DNA from: Tricholomella constricta
Lineage: Eukaryota; Basidiomycota; Agaricomycetes; Agaricales; Lyophyllaceae
Length of the DNA: 64,000 nucleotides
Assembly: GCA_013368375.1 (NCBI GenBank)
Contig: JAACJP010000032.1
Location: forward strand, 62,001-126,000
Direction of reading: 5' to 3'
Shown here: positions 29,076-40,642 of the stretch, piece by piece
Layout: every line of letters starts with the position of its first letter
How positions within the stretch are numbered: the stretch's first letter is position 1
Translations under genes and position numbers: made by a program
Notes under the pieces: generated by a model
The model's input: the letters and a program-made list of their open reading frames with translations, nothing else
Databases searched by the model: none
Told to the model about the DNA's origin: nothing

Positions 29076-31942
29076 ATGTCAAGCCAAGGCCGCAGGAAGG
29101 AGCCGCGCAAAGGAAGCCTCCTGAGGATCGAATCGTCTAGATACTCTCGCCCAACAGCAACCACACGTTCAAGATCGAGTCGGCTTATCACTGGGCAGGC
29201 TTCTTCTGTGGTACCGTCTGCCAGTACTTCATCTCGGGAGGATGCAAGACAACCCAATCAGCAACCACAGCGCTTTCTGAACTTTCCAAGCACAAGTGTG
29301 CCTGTCCCCTCTGCTAATGTACTGGCTGGAGTATCACATACTGCTTGTGAGTATCCGCAATGCCTATCGTGAGATTCAACTAACAACCGTTGATCCAGCT
29401 GATCTGCCGTTTGACGAGGACATTTTTGGAGTCTCTTCGGAGGCATCAGAACCGCTGCCCGAACTGCCGCAACACCCACTCGACAATGCTGACGCGGAGT
29501 ACTGGTATGCTTTGTCAAATGTCGGTGCCATATTCCGACTTGACAAATATATGTTTGTCTTTCAAAATTGGGATGCGGCGTCCCGAATGCTCGAAGTTTG
29601 TCTCATCTTCAACTAATTTTCTTTCGCTGATCTCAAGTCTATAGATTGGAGTCTATTACCATGTTACACGGCTGCCACGAAGTGAAGAAACCTATGGTAT
29701 TACGTGCACGTGCCCTGGATGGAAAGCACGCTACATGTGCTGTCACCAACGCGTTCTGGCTCATTGTGTGGCCGAAATCGAAGAGCTGCCTCATCTCGCA
29801 CCTTTTCCTGCACCCCCTGCTGTCTTTCTCCAATACACACCCTTTCAAGATCGTCTCATCTTCTCCTGTGGTTCAGTATCCAGTGGGAGCCGCTATGATT
29901 CTACAAAACGTTCTATCGTCACATTCCAGCGGTCTGGTCGCTGGCATTGCCAATCGTGCCGCTATTCTGACACATGTAAACATCGTCCGCATGCCCTCGC
30001 TTTTGCGGCCGAGGCCTCTCTGATCCCAGAAGGTCTTCAAGCGGGCATCGATATACATCTCGCAGCTGATGGCAGCGAAAACGATTGTGAGAACGCATTG
30101 CTCATTCAAGCAGCTGGACGCGATGATGGCTTGGGATTACGGGGCTCTATATCCTGTTTGCCAATACCGCCACCTCGCTGGTGCTCACTTAAATCAGAAC
30201 CGTCATACAGCGCGCCAAAGGTGTCATCTCACGGCCCTTATCTGGCTCTTGACAGCGGCGCGCAATGCTGCTGTGGATTGACATGGTCTGCTGCTCTTTT
30301 CCAGAGTGAACTGTCAGCATACGCGAGTGTGGCTCCATTGTCTCAAGTCGAGACCCAAATCGCGGTACTCTATGACCTCACAAATTGTCGTGAGGTCTCT
30401 GTAGAACTGATTCCTTGCCCAGTGTGTCGCCACAGCCGCCGCTTTATTGGTCCAGATTTGAGTCCTCGTGGCATCTTCAACTGGAACAATACAATGTTGT
30501 TCACGCACGATCTATTGAACAGCTTCACAAATGCATACACAGCATCAGAAACTCCGTTCTCGGCCTTCTGTCTGACTGTCTCGCGCATGTACATGGAACA
30601 TGGCATCGATGTCAAGTTCTGTTCTGACGACACCTTCGTTCGTGTTTGGTTTGCATTTATCCGCCTTCAACAGCTCGATAGTGGTATGAAATGTACTACC
30701 TGTGGGCCATCACCAGCAATCATTATTGCAGATGGAATAAGCCTTGCAACGAGTACTTCCAAGCTTAACCACCGACGTGTCCGACCTCCTACGTTTACAG
30801 ATCATTCGAGCCCTTCGATCGAGTCAATCTCCAGCTACAAGGCCCGAGGCCTACCTGCTGTCACGCAGCCTGATATACGTTCTCTAGTTAATAAGCTGCT
30901 CGAAATTTCGATTGCGCATGCTGCATGCGATTTACCAAACACACGCGATCTCGAGACACTCTACCCAGAGTTGTATGCATTAATTGACTTGTATTTCCAT
31001 CTTGGTGTGGCCTCCCCGCACCATAAATCCTATCGAGGACTCCTACAACAGATCGTGGCCCCCGACATTGTCCTTCAACTCATTCCGTATGCAGCCATTG
31101 CGACACTCCAAGAAATAGCACATCCAGACACTCCAGTGCCAGAATGGATTCAATTTTTAGTCCCAGCATTTGGTCGTGTCGTGAATGGATATCGCAACAA
31201 TGAATCATCGATCCCTCGAGAGGTGCGCAATATTGCAGGATGGCTTGCCAGACGTGCAAGTGCGGTCTTCGCACAACTCGCTCAACACGAGCCTGCACCT
31301 CCTGATCCCACGATGCAACCAGAGCAATGGGAGACTACAGGCACATATTATGGTCTTCCAGCCATACGCCGCCGTCGCGCATATCCAAAATTACGAAACG
31401 ACTCGTCCACACTTGATCGAGATGCTGAGGAGATGGGTGACTGTAACAAATTTTACAAGACTTACTCGAAAAATAATCTGACGGGTGGAATCCTTGTCCT
31501 TTGGTGTACCCATTCTATCTGCCTTGGCTTCCACTCGATCCCTGTTGCGGAGGGCCGAAACGATGTTTTTTCTGCAATTTATACTCGTTTCCCCACAGCT
31601 CCAGAAATCATCGTCTATGACTTTGCTTGTCAATTGGCTCCGTACTGCCTTGTTCGCGAGGCATCATACTTCCGCAACACCAAATTCCTAATCGACGAAA
31701 TGCATGCTCATGATCACACCCGATGTGGGCAGGCATGCTTCGCCAGCAATTCCATGCAATTTGATGACCGCATGCGTTCTATAAACACAAGTGCTGCAGA
31801 ATGCGGGAACAAGGGCATGAAAAGGATTAGAAAGAGTGTAAGCTTTATGGCATTTGAACATGCTGTACTGTTTACAAAGGCTTTTCTGGACGTGTGGAAT
31901 CGGAATGCTATTAATCGTCTAGAAAGAGTTTATTCTAAGTGA
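29076..31942 (+). CDS. KDZ-type transposase with SWIM and CxC zinc fingers (second family)
   Basis: Exons 29076-29346, 29399-29595, 29645-31942; phases close, giving about 921 aa without internal stops (an in-frame ATG at 29037 is an alternative start). Order: basic Ser/Arg-rich N-terminus; helical region; SWIM finger CTCPGWKARYMCCHQ; a second cysteine motif WHCQSCRYSDTCKH; further pairs CCCGLTW, CPVCRHSRRF and CTTCGPSPAIIIADG; helical middle; then the KDZ C-terminal core LVLWCTHSICLGFHSI, IIVYDFACQLAPYCL, HAHDHTRCGQACF and SAAECGNKGMKRIRKSV. Candidate metal ligands are D of IADG, D of VYDFACQ and E of AAECGNK. This matches the KDZ branch with CxC5/CxC6-like and SWIM clusters and is very different from the transposase at 7.8 kb. 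The ORF looks intact. Confidence 0.8.
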
Positions 31943-32082
31943 TTATATGTAGCTCTAGTACTTCTATGTGCGTACAATTATAGGAATTACCCTGTGTGGT
32001 ATATGTGATGCATGTGGTGGCTCGTTAGATATGTACGTATAATCTTCATGTCAGTAAATGTTTGTTACTGGTCAGTCCATAT

Positions 32083-33748
32083 TTATTGAGTTGCCTGCAT
32101 TGAATCGAGCTGTGACTCAACTCCAGCCCTATGTGCCCTCTCATCCTCCATCTGTTTCTGCAGCACTGCAACTTGATGCTCCAGCTTGCGTCGTTCCTCT
32201 CGGGCAGCATGCACCTGTTGGTTCAATGCCGCAATCCTTTCAGGGCTTGCCATTTGATGCTCCGTATGGCTACGTGCAATTGCATGCAGGCCATCAGCAA
32301 AGTTATCACCGTTAACTCCCAAAGCATCTTTCATGACTCGAGATGTCCAGAATCGTGCTTTTCCATTTCTCATGAGGATAGACTCCGGCCTATGAATTTT
32401 ATCAGGAGACAGTCAGGATAAAAAATAGAAAGATCTCACCTTGCTACGTAGAACAGAATATAAGGTCGGCACTTTCGATCAAGCTTCTCAATCTGTCAAT
32501 GAGCGTAAGTTTATGAACAGTCTTACACGAGACGAAAGTCATGTACAGAATTCACGATTCGTTGTAGACGCTCGCTGTGACGTTTTGCTCTCCGTATATC
32601 ATCCTCAATGTAGCCCCCGTCGGATTCTTGATCTGAAAAGCAACATGGGAAATATCTCAACAGTAGCTTGACGGTATCAATGGCATTCACCTACCCAAGT
32701 CACCGTCACTTTCAAAATCTGAACCCTTGCTGCCTGAAACCTTCTTGCGTTTCTTAGCACGACGAGCAGTGAGTTTATCAGCCACAACGGGCAAAGGCTG
32801 CGGTGCCTGGGTCTCATCAACAATGCGAGCCTCCCCAAGCACCGAAGGGACACCCTCAGAACATACATCTACTACAAGCAGGTACAGGTCAGCCACAACG
32901 TACATATGTAATGATTCATAGCCTCAGCCCACACACACGGGACAGTAGCGGACACGGTCAGGAAGTCGAGAAGCGATGCCACGTCATCCGAAAATGGCAT
33001 GGAAGCCTGCAAAACACATCAGTTTAGAGACGGCTTGGAAAAAGACTAGACACACCTCATGAAATGATGGCATAGCCTCGAGTGAGGATAAAATTTCTGT
33101 CAGGTCAGCTTCGTCAAATGGCTGTAGTGCTGGAGCACAAGCACCATCCGAAATGGTGTCCATGTTGAAATCAGAAGAGTCCGGGGTCACGGGTGGTAAT
33201 GATCCCGATTCGGAGGATGAAGGCGGAAGCGTAGGGGATGGTGGAGTGAAGAGGTCAAAATCAAAGGAGAAAGGATCGAACCTGCTGTCTGAGGTCCCTG
33301 TATCATTCATCGTGTCCTCCAGAATGGGAAGAGCGACTGAAGGGCCCCACACAACAGGCCAGTCGTAAGTATGGTCAGTCGTCACAGTCGGGACTACCGG
33401 TTCCCTGGGCAGCGAGTCAAAGTTGAAGTTGGGTAGCTCGGCTACAGGTGCTGTACTCGTAGTACGAGGTACAGAGGTGGATACTCTTGGAGGGGATGGA
33501 GTGAGGGGTGCAAAACGCGGTAAACCGATGCCACATCCAGACGCATCCGGAATAAAGGAGGGGCCGGGGCCGTCTTCAGACGGAGCAGCTGGTGTGGTCT
33601 TCTGAAGCGTTGATATCAGTCAACAGAGCACATTTTGATAGAGACAGCATACGCACCTTTGTCTTCCTGTGTATACAGCCTTCTCCTTTGAAGCGTACCG
33701 CATTTCCCGCCTCGTCTACACATCCTTGACGGCAAAAGCGCCGTTTTG
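32083..33748 (-). CDS. Multi-exon partner gene convergent to the SWIM-KDZ transposase
   Basis: A chain of about eight exons reads from 33748 down to the stop at 32083. Order: a Cys motif KRRFCRQGCVDEAGNAVRFK and GCIHRKTK (33748-33657); a Pro/Ser/acidic exon with many FD and DF motifs (33601-33056); SMPFSDDVASLLDFLTVSAT; a basic KLTARRAKKRKKVSGSKG segment; DDIRRAKRHSERLQRI; IEKLDRKCRPYILFYVAR; and a last exon with a coiled coil (MASPERIAALNQQVHAAREE, VAVLQKQMEDERAHRAGVE). The first exon (upstream of about 33800) is unresolved. Mixed acidic, basic and coiled-coil parts suggest a nuclear scaffold or transcription-factor-like protein. Position, tail-to-tail 140 bp from the transposase, suggests it is part of the same transposon. 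Confidence 0.6.
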
Positions 33749-35286
33749 CTGTAAAATGATGAGAACCTCTATTCAAAAACAATGGATAATCCCAAAAAAT
33801 TGACGTACACATGCTGAAAAATTCTTCGAAAGATAGTTCAAGGCCAGGGGGCCAAGGAGGTCGAGATCCCGCACAAAGAAAGACAAGGAGGGACAGGGAG
33901 AATTAAAGGAGTGAGTAAATGAGGACCGAGAAGGACAATAAGAATTAATCGCAGCACATCATGGCTAACGATTGCCTCGTTCACAAGCAACGGGACGGGA
34001 TGGAGGGATGGATGGGTGAGTCGGAAGTGTTTATACATATAACGCGGGAGCCGCCAAACTCCGATGGTTTGCTGGCATCACGCGATCGATCATTCTGTGT
34101 TATCCACAGCACAGTCATTCCTTGCATAGCAAGGATACCATATTCCGTGTTATTTCATCAAAGGTGGTCCCGAAATCTGCAACCACAAATTGTGAAGTCC
34201 TGATTCGCTTACAGATTCTCCGACTCCATGATCTCATTTCTCCTCCTGCTTATGACGAGGAGCCAAATCCGGCGATACATCACAATTGCCATCGGACATC
34301 GCTGAGCTTCGGCGAGAAAACCAGCGGATGTTCACGGATAATTCTTCCGCTCCACCCCTTCTCCATCAAATGACGCACTTTGGGAGACCTGGCGTCGGGC
34401 GAAGGCTCGTTAAACGCTCTATGTACGATCTCTCTTGCCCCTGTATCTTCCACATTAGCCAGGCCCCGATCAATTTTTAAAGGAGAAATAGACGGCTCAG
34501 ACACGAAAATGAGGGGATGAGAGACTATAAGTGGGCAGCAACCCGGGATTTGGTGCTTGGAGGTGGATTCTCGGCCCTTGGAGTCGTGGACGTTCCTCCT
34601 GCATATGACGATCAAAGATATTTTTCCCTTGATTTACTTGGGGTCTATCGTTGGCATATCATTTACCCTCGGTGGTATTGGTCTGGGCGTTAAATTATTT
34701 CTATCAATCATTGTGTACCTAGTGTAACCATCGGATTATATTGCTCCCGGAGTGCCCTTGAGTCTTCAGAAGTTTTTCGGAGGGCGTTTGCAGCGAGGAA
34801 CTGTAAACTTCAAGATGTGCAGACCAGATATACACCTGGCGTTGAACTTCTACAGAATTCGCCTTGTCGCTGGCGTTTCGGATTTGTCGCGATCATTGAT
34901 CACAAGCTTTTTATTATACATCACGTGCGGGCGTGTTTCATTTCGCCGGGCCACCTGTTGTCCTCGTCTCGTTCTGTCTTCTACGACGACCCTCTCCGCC
35001 GGTCATCTCATATCGCCCTGTACGATATCGTTTGCCGCTGAATTGTAGGCCCTTCAGCGGTAAATAATTGGTGAGTTGGGCTTCTGTCATATGTTCTCAT
35101 TCATTAACACCAAATTCAGGTGCAACGGACGCCAGCACACGACCTCTTCGCGCGATACACTAAAGGTTGGACGGAAGTACCGAAACGTTCACTTTCACAC
35201 TCCCCCAGCCTTTTCTCGCGCGACGACAAAATTACGCCCTCACAAGTCAACCTCGCCGAGGTCACGCGGCGTAAAACAACTTTCCA
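33749..35286. other. No resolved gene; 5' parts of neighbours
   Basis: Contains the unresolved 5' exon(s) and promoter of the minus-strand gene ending at 33748 and the promoter of the plus-strand gene at 35287. ORFs at 34752-35048 and 34817-35041 overlap in two frames and show no domain. Confidence 0.35.
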
Positions 35287-36945
35287 ATGACTGCGAGATT
35301 CGCAGGAGAAGATATCCCTGATACTCCGGATTTTCCTTTGGAATCTGATATTGTGGATCAGCATTGCACTGTGGACATGGAATTTGCCTTCGACCATGAG
35401 ATACCTTCACGCCCAACCAGTCGCTTAGGTTTTAACCGCGTTAAATTTCAGGACTCGCTTTTCACAGAAGAGGAATTTTTGGAAGAGGTGGACTCTGAAT
35501 CAGATTCCGAAACAGGCATATCAAATTGTCCACCTCTTCGGCGTCCCGGATGGACAAACCCCACTGACGTCGACGTGGATATCACGACCCTCCTGTCTGA
35601 ACGAGACACCGGTTCTCAAGCATCTTCTGAGTCCGTCATATCTTCCTCACTCTATTCAGAAGACAATAGGAATACGCCCAACGACCCATGCTCATCCGAC
35701 GATGAGGATGTTGACGCCGAGTTGGATTCCGACTGTTCCTCATGCGAAGAATCTGATGACGAGAGCGACACCATATCTCTATTCCCAACGACAAACTCTA
35801 CCTCGGACATACTATCTGCCTCATTTTCTTCTTCAGTTGAGGAATCCGACTGGAGCGTCCGCCCGAAGTATTCATGCCTTCCTTCGCCATTGTCGCCCCA
35901 GTATGCACCTCAAAACGCCTTCACTTACTGGAACACTCCCCAACGCCATCGCTATCGACACCACGGACACTCCCGACATGCCCTCCTCCACGTAAAGTGG
36001 TTCTGGGCCACTCGAGAAGACAGGTGGATGGAGCACAAAGCACGCCTGTGCGAAGCGAAGGCGTACGGCGGCCTCTCTATATTCAGCTCTCTATCACCCG
36101 GGCTCCGGCTTCCCAGCGGCTGTGTTCCTCCAGATGGCTTTGCCACACCCCAGCCACCAGCATCGCCTCCTGTCCCGCAGCTTCCGCCGCTATCTGTCCA
36201 TCCACGGCGCGGTGATCTCTGTGCCCTTCGTGACCCGTACTCCATGCACATTGACCGCTATTTTGTTGGCATGCCGATGTGGACGATGGCGAAGACACTC
36301 TGGATGTTTGATGTACATATGGCATCGAGCGATTTTAAGCTGCAGGAGAATGAGGACGACCTGTTTGACGAGGAGCAGAGCGAGAATGAGTCATTCGAGA
36401 CGTCAGGCTCCCATGCGTTCAGCGATGATTCAGACTCGACGCTAGTGGAGAGTGAAAGTGACAGAGACCTCACTCGATGCGACGATGCGAGTGTCGGCAC
36501 TGACGATATACGCCCGAAATCCGCTTTCGATGAGGGCAAGGGCTATCTTGCATCGGAACTATACAAGGATTCTTCGTCCTCTGCTCACGCTAGCGAGGAC
36601 AAGGGCAGTCTCCACCTTCCGACGTCGTCCGACTCACCTTCGACCAGCTCTAAACCTCAGGGATCTACCTCGCCCCGTTCTCGCTGGGCAACTAGTTGGT
36701 ACCGCCGTTGGGAGGTTCTCTTGCAGCTTTGCATCGACAACAACCCCGGAATGGTCGCCGACCCCGACGCACTCCCAGCACCGCCCCCCGTCAAGTCGCA
36801 GCGGTTCTTTATCGCTGATGACTGGAGCGATGTCCTCAAGGACGAAGAGGACGAGGACGAGGTGGAGATGCCCACGGGGAATGTCCTCGTCGTTGTCAAT
36901 CACGACGGTTTGGAGCGCCGACCCCTGCGTCACCGTCGATTTTGA
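35287..36945 (+). CDS. Acidic, serine-rich orphan protein
   Basis: Single uninterrupted ORF of 552 aa from ATG 35287, unusual here because most neighbours have introns. The composition is biased: long D/E/S clusters (EEFLEEVDSESDSETG, SCEESDDESD, DEEDEDEVEMPTGN) alternate with a central Arg/His/Trp-rich section (HRYRHHGHSRHALLHVKWFW) and a Pro-rich stretch. A second Trp-rich motif SRWATSWYRRWEVLLQLC occurs near residue 470. No known domain, signal peptide or membrane segment. Could be a disordered nuclear protein. Confidence 0.6.
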   Translation: MTARFAGEDIPDTPDFPLESDIVDQHCTVDMEFAFDHEIPSRPTSRLGFNRVKFQDSLFTEEEFLEEVDSESDSETGISNCPPLRRPGWTNPTDVDVDITTLLSERDTGSQASSESVISSSLYSEDNRNTPNDPCSSDDEDVDAELDSDCSSCEESDDESDTISLFPTTNSTSDILSASFSSSVEESDWSVRPKYSCLPSPLSPQYAPQNAFTYWNTPQRHRYRHHGHSRHALLHVKWFWATREDRWMEHKARLCEAKAYGGLSIFSSLSPGLRLPSGCVPPDGFATPQPPASPPVPQLPPLSVHPRRGDLCALRDPYSMHIDRYFVGMPMWTMAKTLWMFDVHMASSDFKLQENEDDLFDEEQSENESFETSGSHAFSDDSDSTLVESESDRDLTRCDDASVGTDDIRPKSAFDEGKGYLASELYKDSSSSAHASEDKGSLHLPTSSDSPSTSSKPQGSTSPRSRWATSWYRRWEVLLQLCIDNNPGMVADPDALPAPPPVKSQRFFIADDWSDVLKDEEDEDEVEMPTGNVLVVVNHDGLERRPLRHRRF

Positions 36946-38013
36946 TGGATTTTATCCTTATTGCTTAACCTCGTTTTTCCTAACTGCCTGCCCAGAAAAT
37001 GTCGTTCTCGGACCGGTCTATATGTGGACCACTCCATGACCTTCAGGGCTCATTCTTTCGTTTTGCATCACCATGTACTATTACGACCCGTCCATCGCAT
37101 CCTGGCTTTTTCGAAATTCATCATCAATCATTACCATTTTCCATTTGCATGCCACATCATCCACTCTCCATACGTATCACCTCTCGTTTCGACGTAATAT
37201 TGTACTTGTCCCCTGACTCTCCTCCTGGTCCCCATGACACGTGCTCTATTCAGCACTGTAGTCCTCCGTGGCTCGATATCGATTTGTTGCCCGCCACCTA
37301 TAATGTCCGCCTCGTATGGTATTACACAGTATATATATCACCTGTTACAGCCTATCTCCTTTTAAATGCAATTCGCTACTATTCGCATACTCTCTGCACC
37401 TCGAAGTGTGCTTGCTGGAGCCCAGTCATTGGTGTATCGTTTCCAAAAAAAAAAGAGACAAGTGCGGCTGGCTCACTTCCTTCTAGGAATGATCTGGATA
37501 ACAGAATGCGAATCCATCTAGGTTCATGCGTGATATGTGGTAATATACAAATGTACAATCTACTCCGATACTCAGACCAGGAGAATAAGAATATGCGTTA
37601 AATAGGTGGACAACGAAGAGACGAGGAGAGGCGTTAGGTCATGAGTGAGGAGTCCGGCATTATTGACTGAGAATTAGAAAGCAATACGAGAGCAAATTAG
37701 AAAGCAGAGAATCGTCAGAGATGTAGATGTCGTGCGTTGAAGGGAAGATTGCAAAGTCGTTAGGGCGGAAGAGGGGATCTGGCCCGTTGATGGCGTTCGT
37801 TCAGGAATTGGAAGGTGGAGAATAAATAGAGCAGAGCGCCCATGGTGCCGCGTTGGTTGCCTATCGAGAATGCGAAGTAGTTCCAGGCAGCATGAGGATA
37901 AGACTTGGGTGCCGAAAAGTGGATGGAACGAAAACGTGTCTGGCACTGAGGGCGAGGTCAGCATCCTATTGGAGTTGCGAGGAAAGGGGGATGATGACAT
38001 ACCTGGTTGTCTG
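36946..38013. other. Intergenic
   Basis: 3' flanks of converging genes. An adenine run lies at 37446-37455. A minus-strand open stretch around 37680-37930 (contains GTMGALLYLFSTFQFLNERH in one frame) may be a further exon of the gene at 38014-38723, but the join is unclear. Confidence 0.35.
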
Positions 38014-38723
38014 TCACGTACGAACGATGAAGTATGGCTCCTGGCGGCCGTCCTTGTGGGTTACGGTATATACGACTGCGTCGCGGGACCTGCTGTCCGC
38101 GAGCTGGATCGTGAGGAGGGCGCCGAGTTCGAGAGAGAGAGCCAGGGCGCGCATGATCACTGACGGGTCGTTGATAAAAGATTTCCAAAATGGAGTCTGT
38201 GACACGGCAGGATCGACTTGGACGTGGGCGGCAGGTTGTTTGCCTGGGGTTGTGGGTTCAATGAGAGGCATGGAGGAATAAGGAATGGTTGGTACTCACT
38301 GTGTGTGTTACGGAGGTAAGGCGTGTCGGCGGATATGTGTGCCTGCCAGGTGAGGTAACGAGTTTTGTCGCGTGGAGAGGCGTTTTTGAAAGTGATAGTC
38401 GCGTATTGATGCCGCGAATTGGAATGGTGGGACAACCCAGAGAGGTCTTCCCGAAATTCAAACGACTCATGGGAGATGCACGAGTAGCCATGACTATCGC
38501 GGACGGTATGAAATGGGAAACCCAGAGGCATGCTGGTGAGCTTGCAGGAGTTCAAGCAGTTCCGTAGTTGAACTTTCAGGTCAAGGCGGTCTGCACCATG
38601 TACCGGCACCTCGACATATCGCGACTTGCCAGAGAGAATGTCCGGGTGGCCTGAGCGCCTCCTATCGTGGTAGGGGTGATACGAATGGCATTGGATAGTG
38701 GGAACAGAGACAGTTCGAGACAT
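38014..38723 (-). CDS. Hypothetical protein, two visible exons
   Basis: ATG 38723; exon 1 runs to a GTGAGT donor at about 38308 and joins in phase to an exon after an ACCCCAG acceptor (about 38252) that ends at 38014. Exon 1 is His/Ser/Arg-rich with no domain; exon 2 reads AAHVQVDPAVSQTPFWKSFI, RALALSLELGALLTIQLAD, VVYTVTHKDGRQEPYF and looks folded. Further 3' exons are possible. Unrecognised. Exon 1 might instead be partly 5' UTR of a shorter protein. Confidence 0.4.
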
Positions 38724-40545
38724 TTTTGCGTCGAGAAGTGATCACCAGAGAGGATTTGGCGGGTGATAGAACTGCATGTCGCCCAAGGTATTTTAAGTAC
38801 GACTGGCGCACCAGCGACAAAAGACCGAAGACAAGAGCAGAGAACATAATCGTTGTCCTCAATGAGAAACGTGGTTTTTCCTTGGAGACGAGTATGTGGG
38901 TGTACTACCTTGTAAAAGGCCTGCATCAACAAAAACAACAATTGCCGGCTGCGAACAAGGAACAACAAGAAAGTTGCCGGAAGCCTCTGATTGATGTTTG
39001 GCTGGCAAGTGGTCATTGTGCGGTAGATCTAACCTTTGTGAACGTGATCAGAGTGTTCGAGCAGTTATTCCGGGAGAGCATAATAGCCTCTGTTGACGAA
39101 AGAATTCGGAAGAGATCACTGGAAACATTCAAAGGATCTTTCCTTTTAGAAGTGGCAGTGTGTTTATGTGTGTCTGTATGTGTGCAAGCTGCAGATCAAC
39201 AGAGATCAATTCGCGGACAGTTCATCCTGCTGTGCATAAAAGGACCATGTTCCGTGTTTCTTTTTATCAGCGGTCATCCCGAGACGACAGCGGACACGTA
39301 TGGCAGTGAGATCCTTTGATCATGTGGCTCAAACATGAATTCACGAGGCTCTTTCACACGCATGTGTCCAAACTGTATATCGCCACAACGCTCAAACTGG
39401 TCCCTGAAAGTCGGAGTCGCAGCTGCTCCTAAACGGCTTCAAACAATTGAGTTGCACACTTTTCGCTTCACTCATGACCAGACCAGTAGCCAGGATCCGC
39501 CTTATAATTTCTGGATACATGATGGCCTGGGCCCAGACCCAGAAGCTCCGCTACCAGGCGCGTCCTACCAGTCTGAGGATCCAGCAATAAAGCCTCCACT
39601 TGAAGGCTTGCGTAGCACCCGAGACTGAAGATTGACGGCCCTCATCCGTACGTTTTTCCTGTAAATTGGCACTAAGAAACCATTCTGACTGGCTTCAAGT
39701 TTCGAGTATTGATGCTCCCGATTTGAGAATACGATTATTCCTCCCGACACGTTTAACAAAGCAGCGACAACGAGCTCAGGGGCGCTTCTTGCTGCTGCGA
39801 AGCCGAAGAGGGACATTTGCAGTTCATTTACAAAAAGGCAGGCTTACCTCCGGACGTGGTGAAGTGCTATATACCACCTTTGGTAAATGGATGCTTCAGA
39901 TATCAATTGACCCAGGAGTCGAACCTGAGTAAAATCGGCTTTGAGTTCGGATCGCTTGTGTGATCTCTATGCCAGAGACGGGATCGCTGTTCGTGTGCGT
40001 GGATGGATGGTAAGTCTCCTTGGTATCTTGTTGTTGAAGTGGATGATGGCCGAAGGGTATCTTTTTGATTCAGCCGCTGCTTATTTCGATAGCTGTGTAT
40101 ACACAACAGTATGTATGGGTGATATACATGTGTGTTTCGCTCGTTATTCGACGAGAGGTCGGCCCGCTGCCACCGAGAATCTCGCGTAGCCGTGGATGAT
40201 CCGATGGTCTGGTTCCGTCGGACAAACGGCTGCCAGCGTCGTTCCAGATGCCTTGGGGTTTGACCTCGTCGTTTTGTGTAGTATTGATGTAGGAAACAAG
40301 ACCAGCACCAAAGCTTTGCTGAACTCTGCGGTGGCTGGGTGGAATTCGACAATAACCATAGCAAGGATATTTGGGACAGCTCACGCCTACTCACGCAATT
40401 TGGCCTTGAAATAGGCTTTGAGTTCGACGGCCACCTTGCGGTAGCAAAAGTGAAATCTATCGAATTTCGGTGGCTTGCCTGCCGCCTGACCTCGACGGAC
40501 CGTTCGGCAGACCGGCCCGCCCCTACCGCGGCGCGGAATTTCTTT
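38724..40545. other. No convincing gene
   Basis: Overlapping ORFs on both strands (38726-39319 +, 39335-39628 +, 39903-40394 -, 40070-40384 -) lack domain-like composition and consistent splice sites. I see nothing I can support. Confidence 0.35.
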
Positions 40546-40551
40546 TATAAA
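40546..40551 (+). promoter_or_regulatory. TATA box of the fuconate dehydratase gene
   Basis: TATAAA 92 nt upstream of ATG 40643, in a GC-poor stretch, at a spacing usual for fungal promoters. Confidence 0.5.
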
Positions 40552-40642
40552 GACCAAAGCACGAGAAGATGGTCCGCTGCGGTATTACCCTACCTTCTCA
40601 GCCCTCTCTTGCAGATTGTCTGCATTCATTTTCGCGGGGAAA

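Noticed and set aside
35874..37039. Overlapping ORFs in other frames of the 552-codon gene
   Set aside because: Shadows of the longer ORF; acidic codons read out of frame.
38726..39319. 197-codon plus-strand ORF
   Set aside because: Composition not protein-like, partly antisense to the minus-strand gene starting at 38723, no splice or domain support.
39917..39935. B-box-like AGGTTCGACTCCT on the minus strand, possible tRNA
   Set aside because: The neighbouring 75 nt do not form an acceptor stem or a D arm. I found no tRNA elsewhere by eye.
39903..40394. Minus-strand ORFs of 163 and 104 codons
   Set aside because: Overlapping frames with no conserved motif; I could not decide for either.
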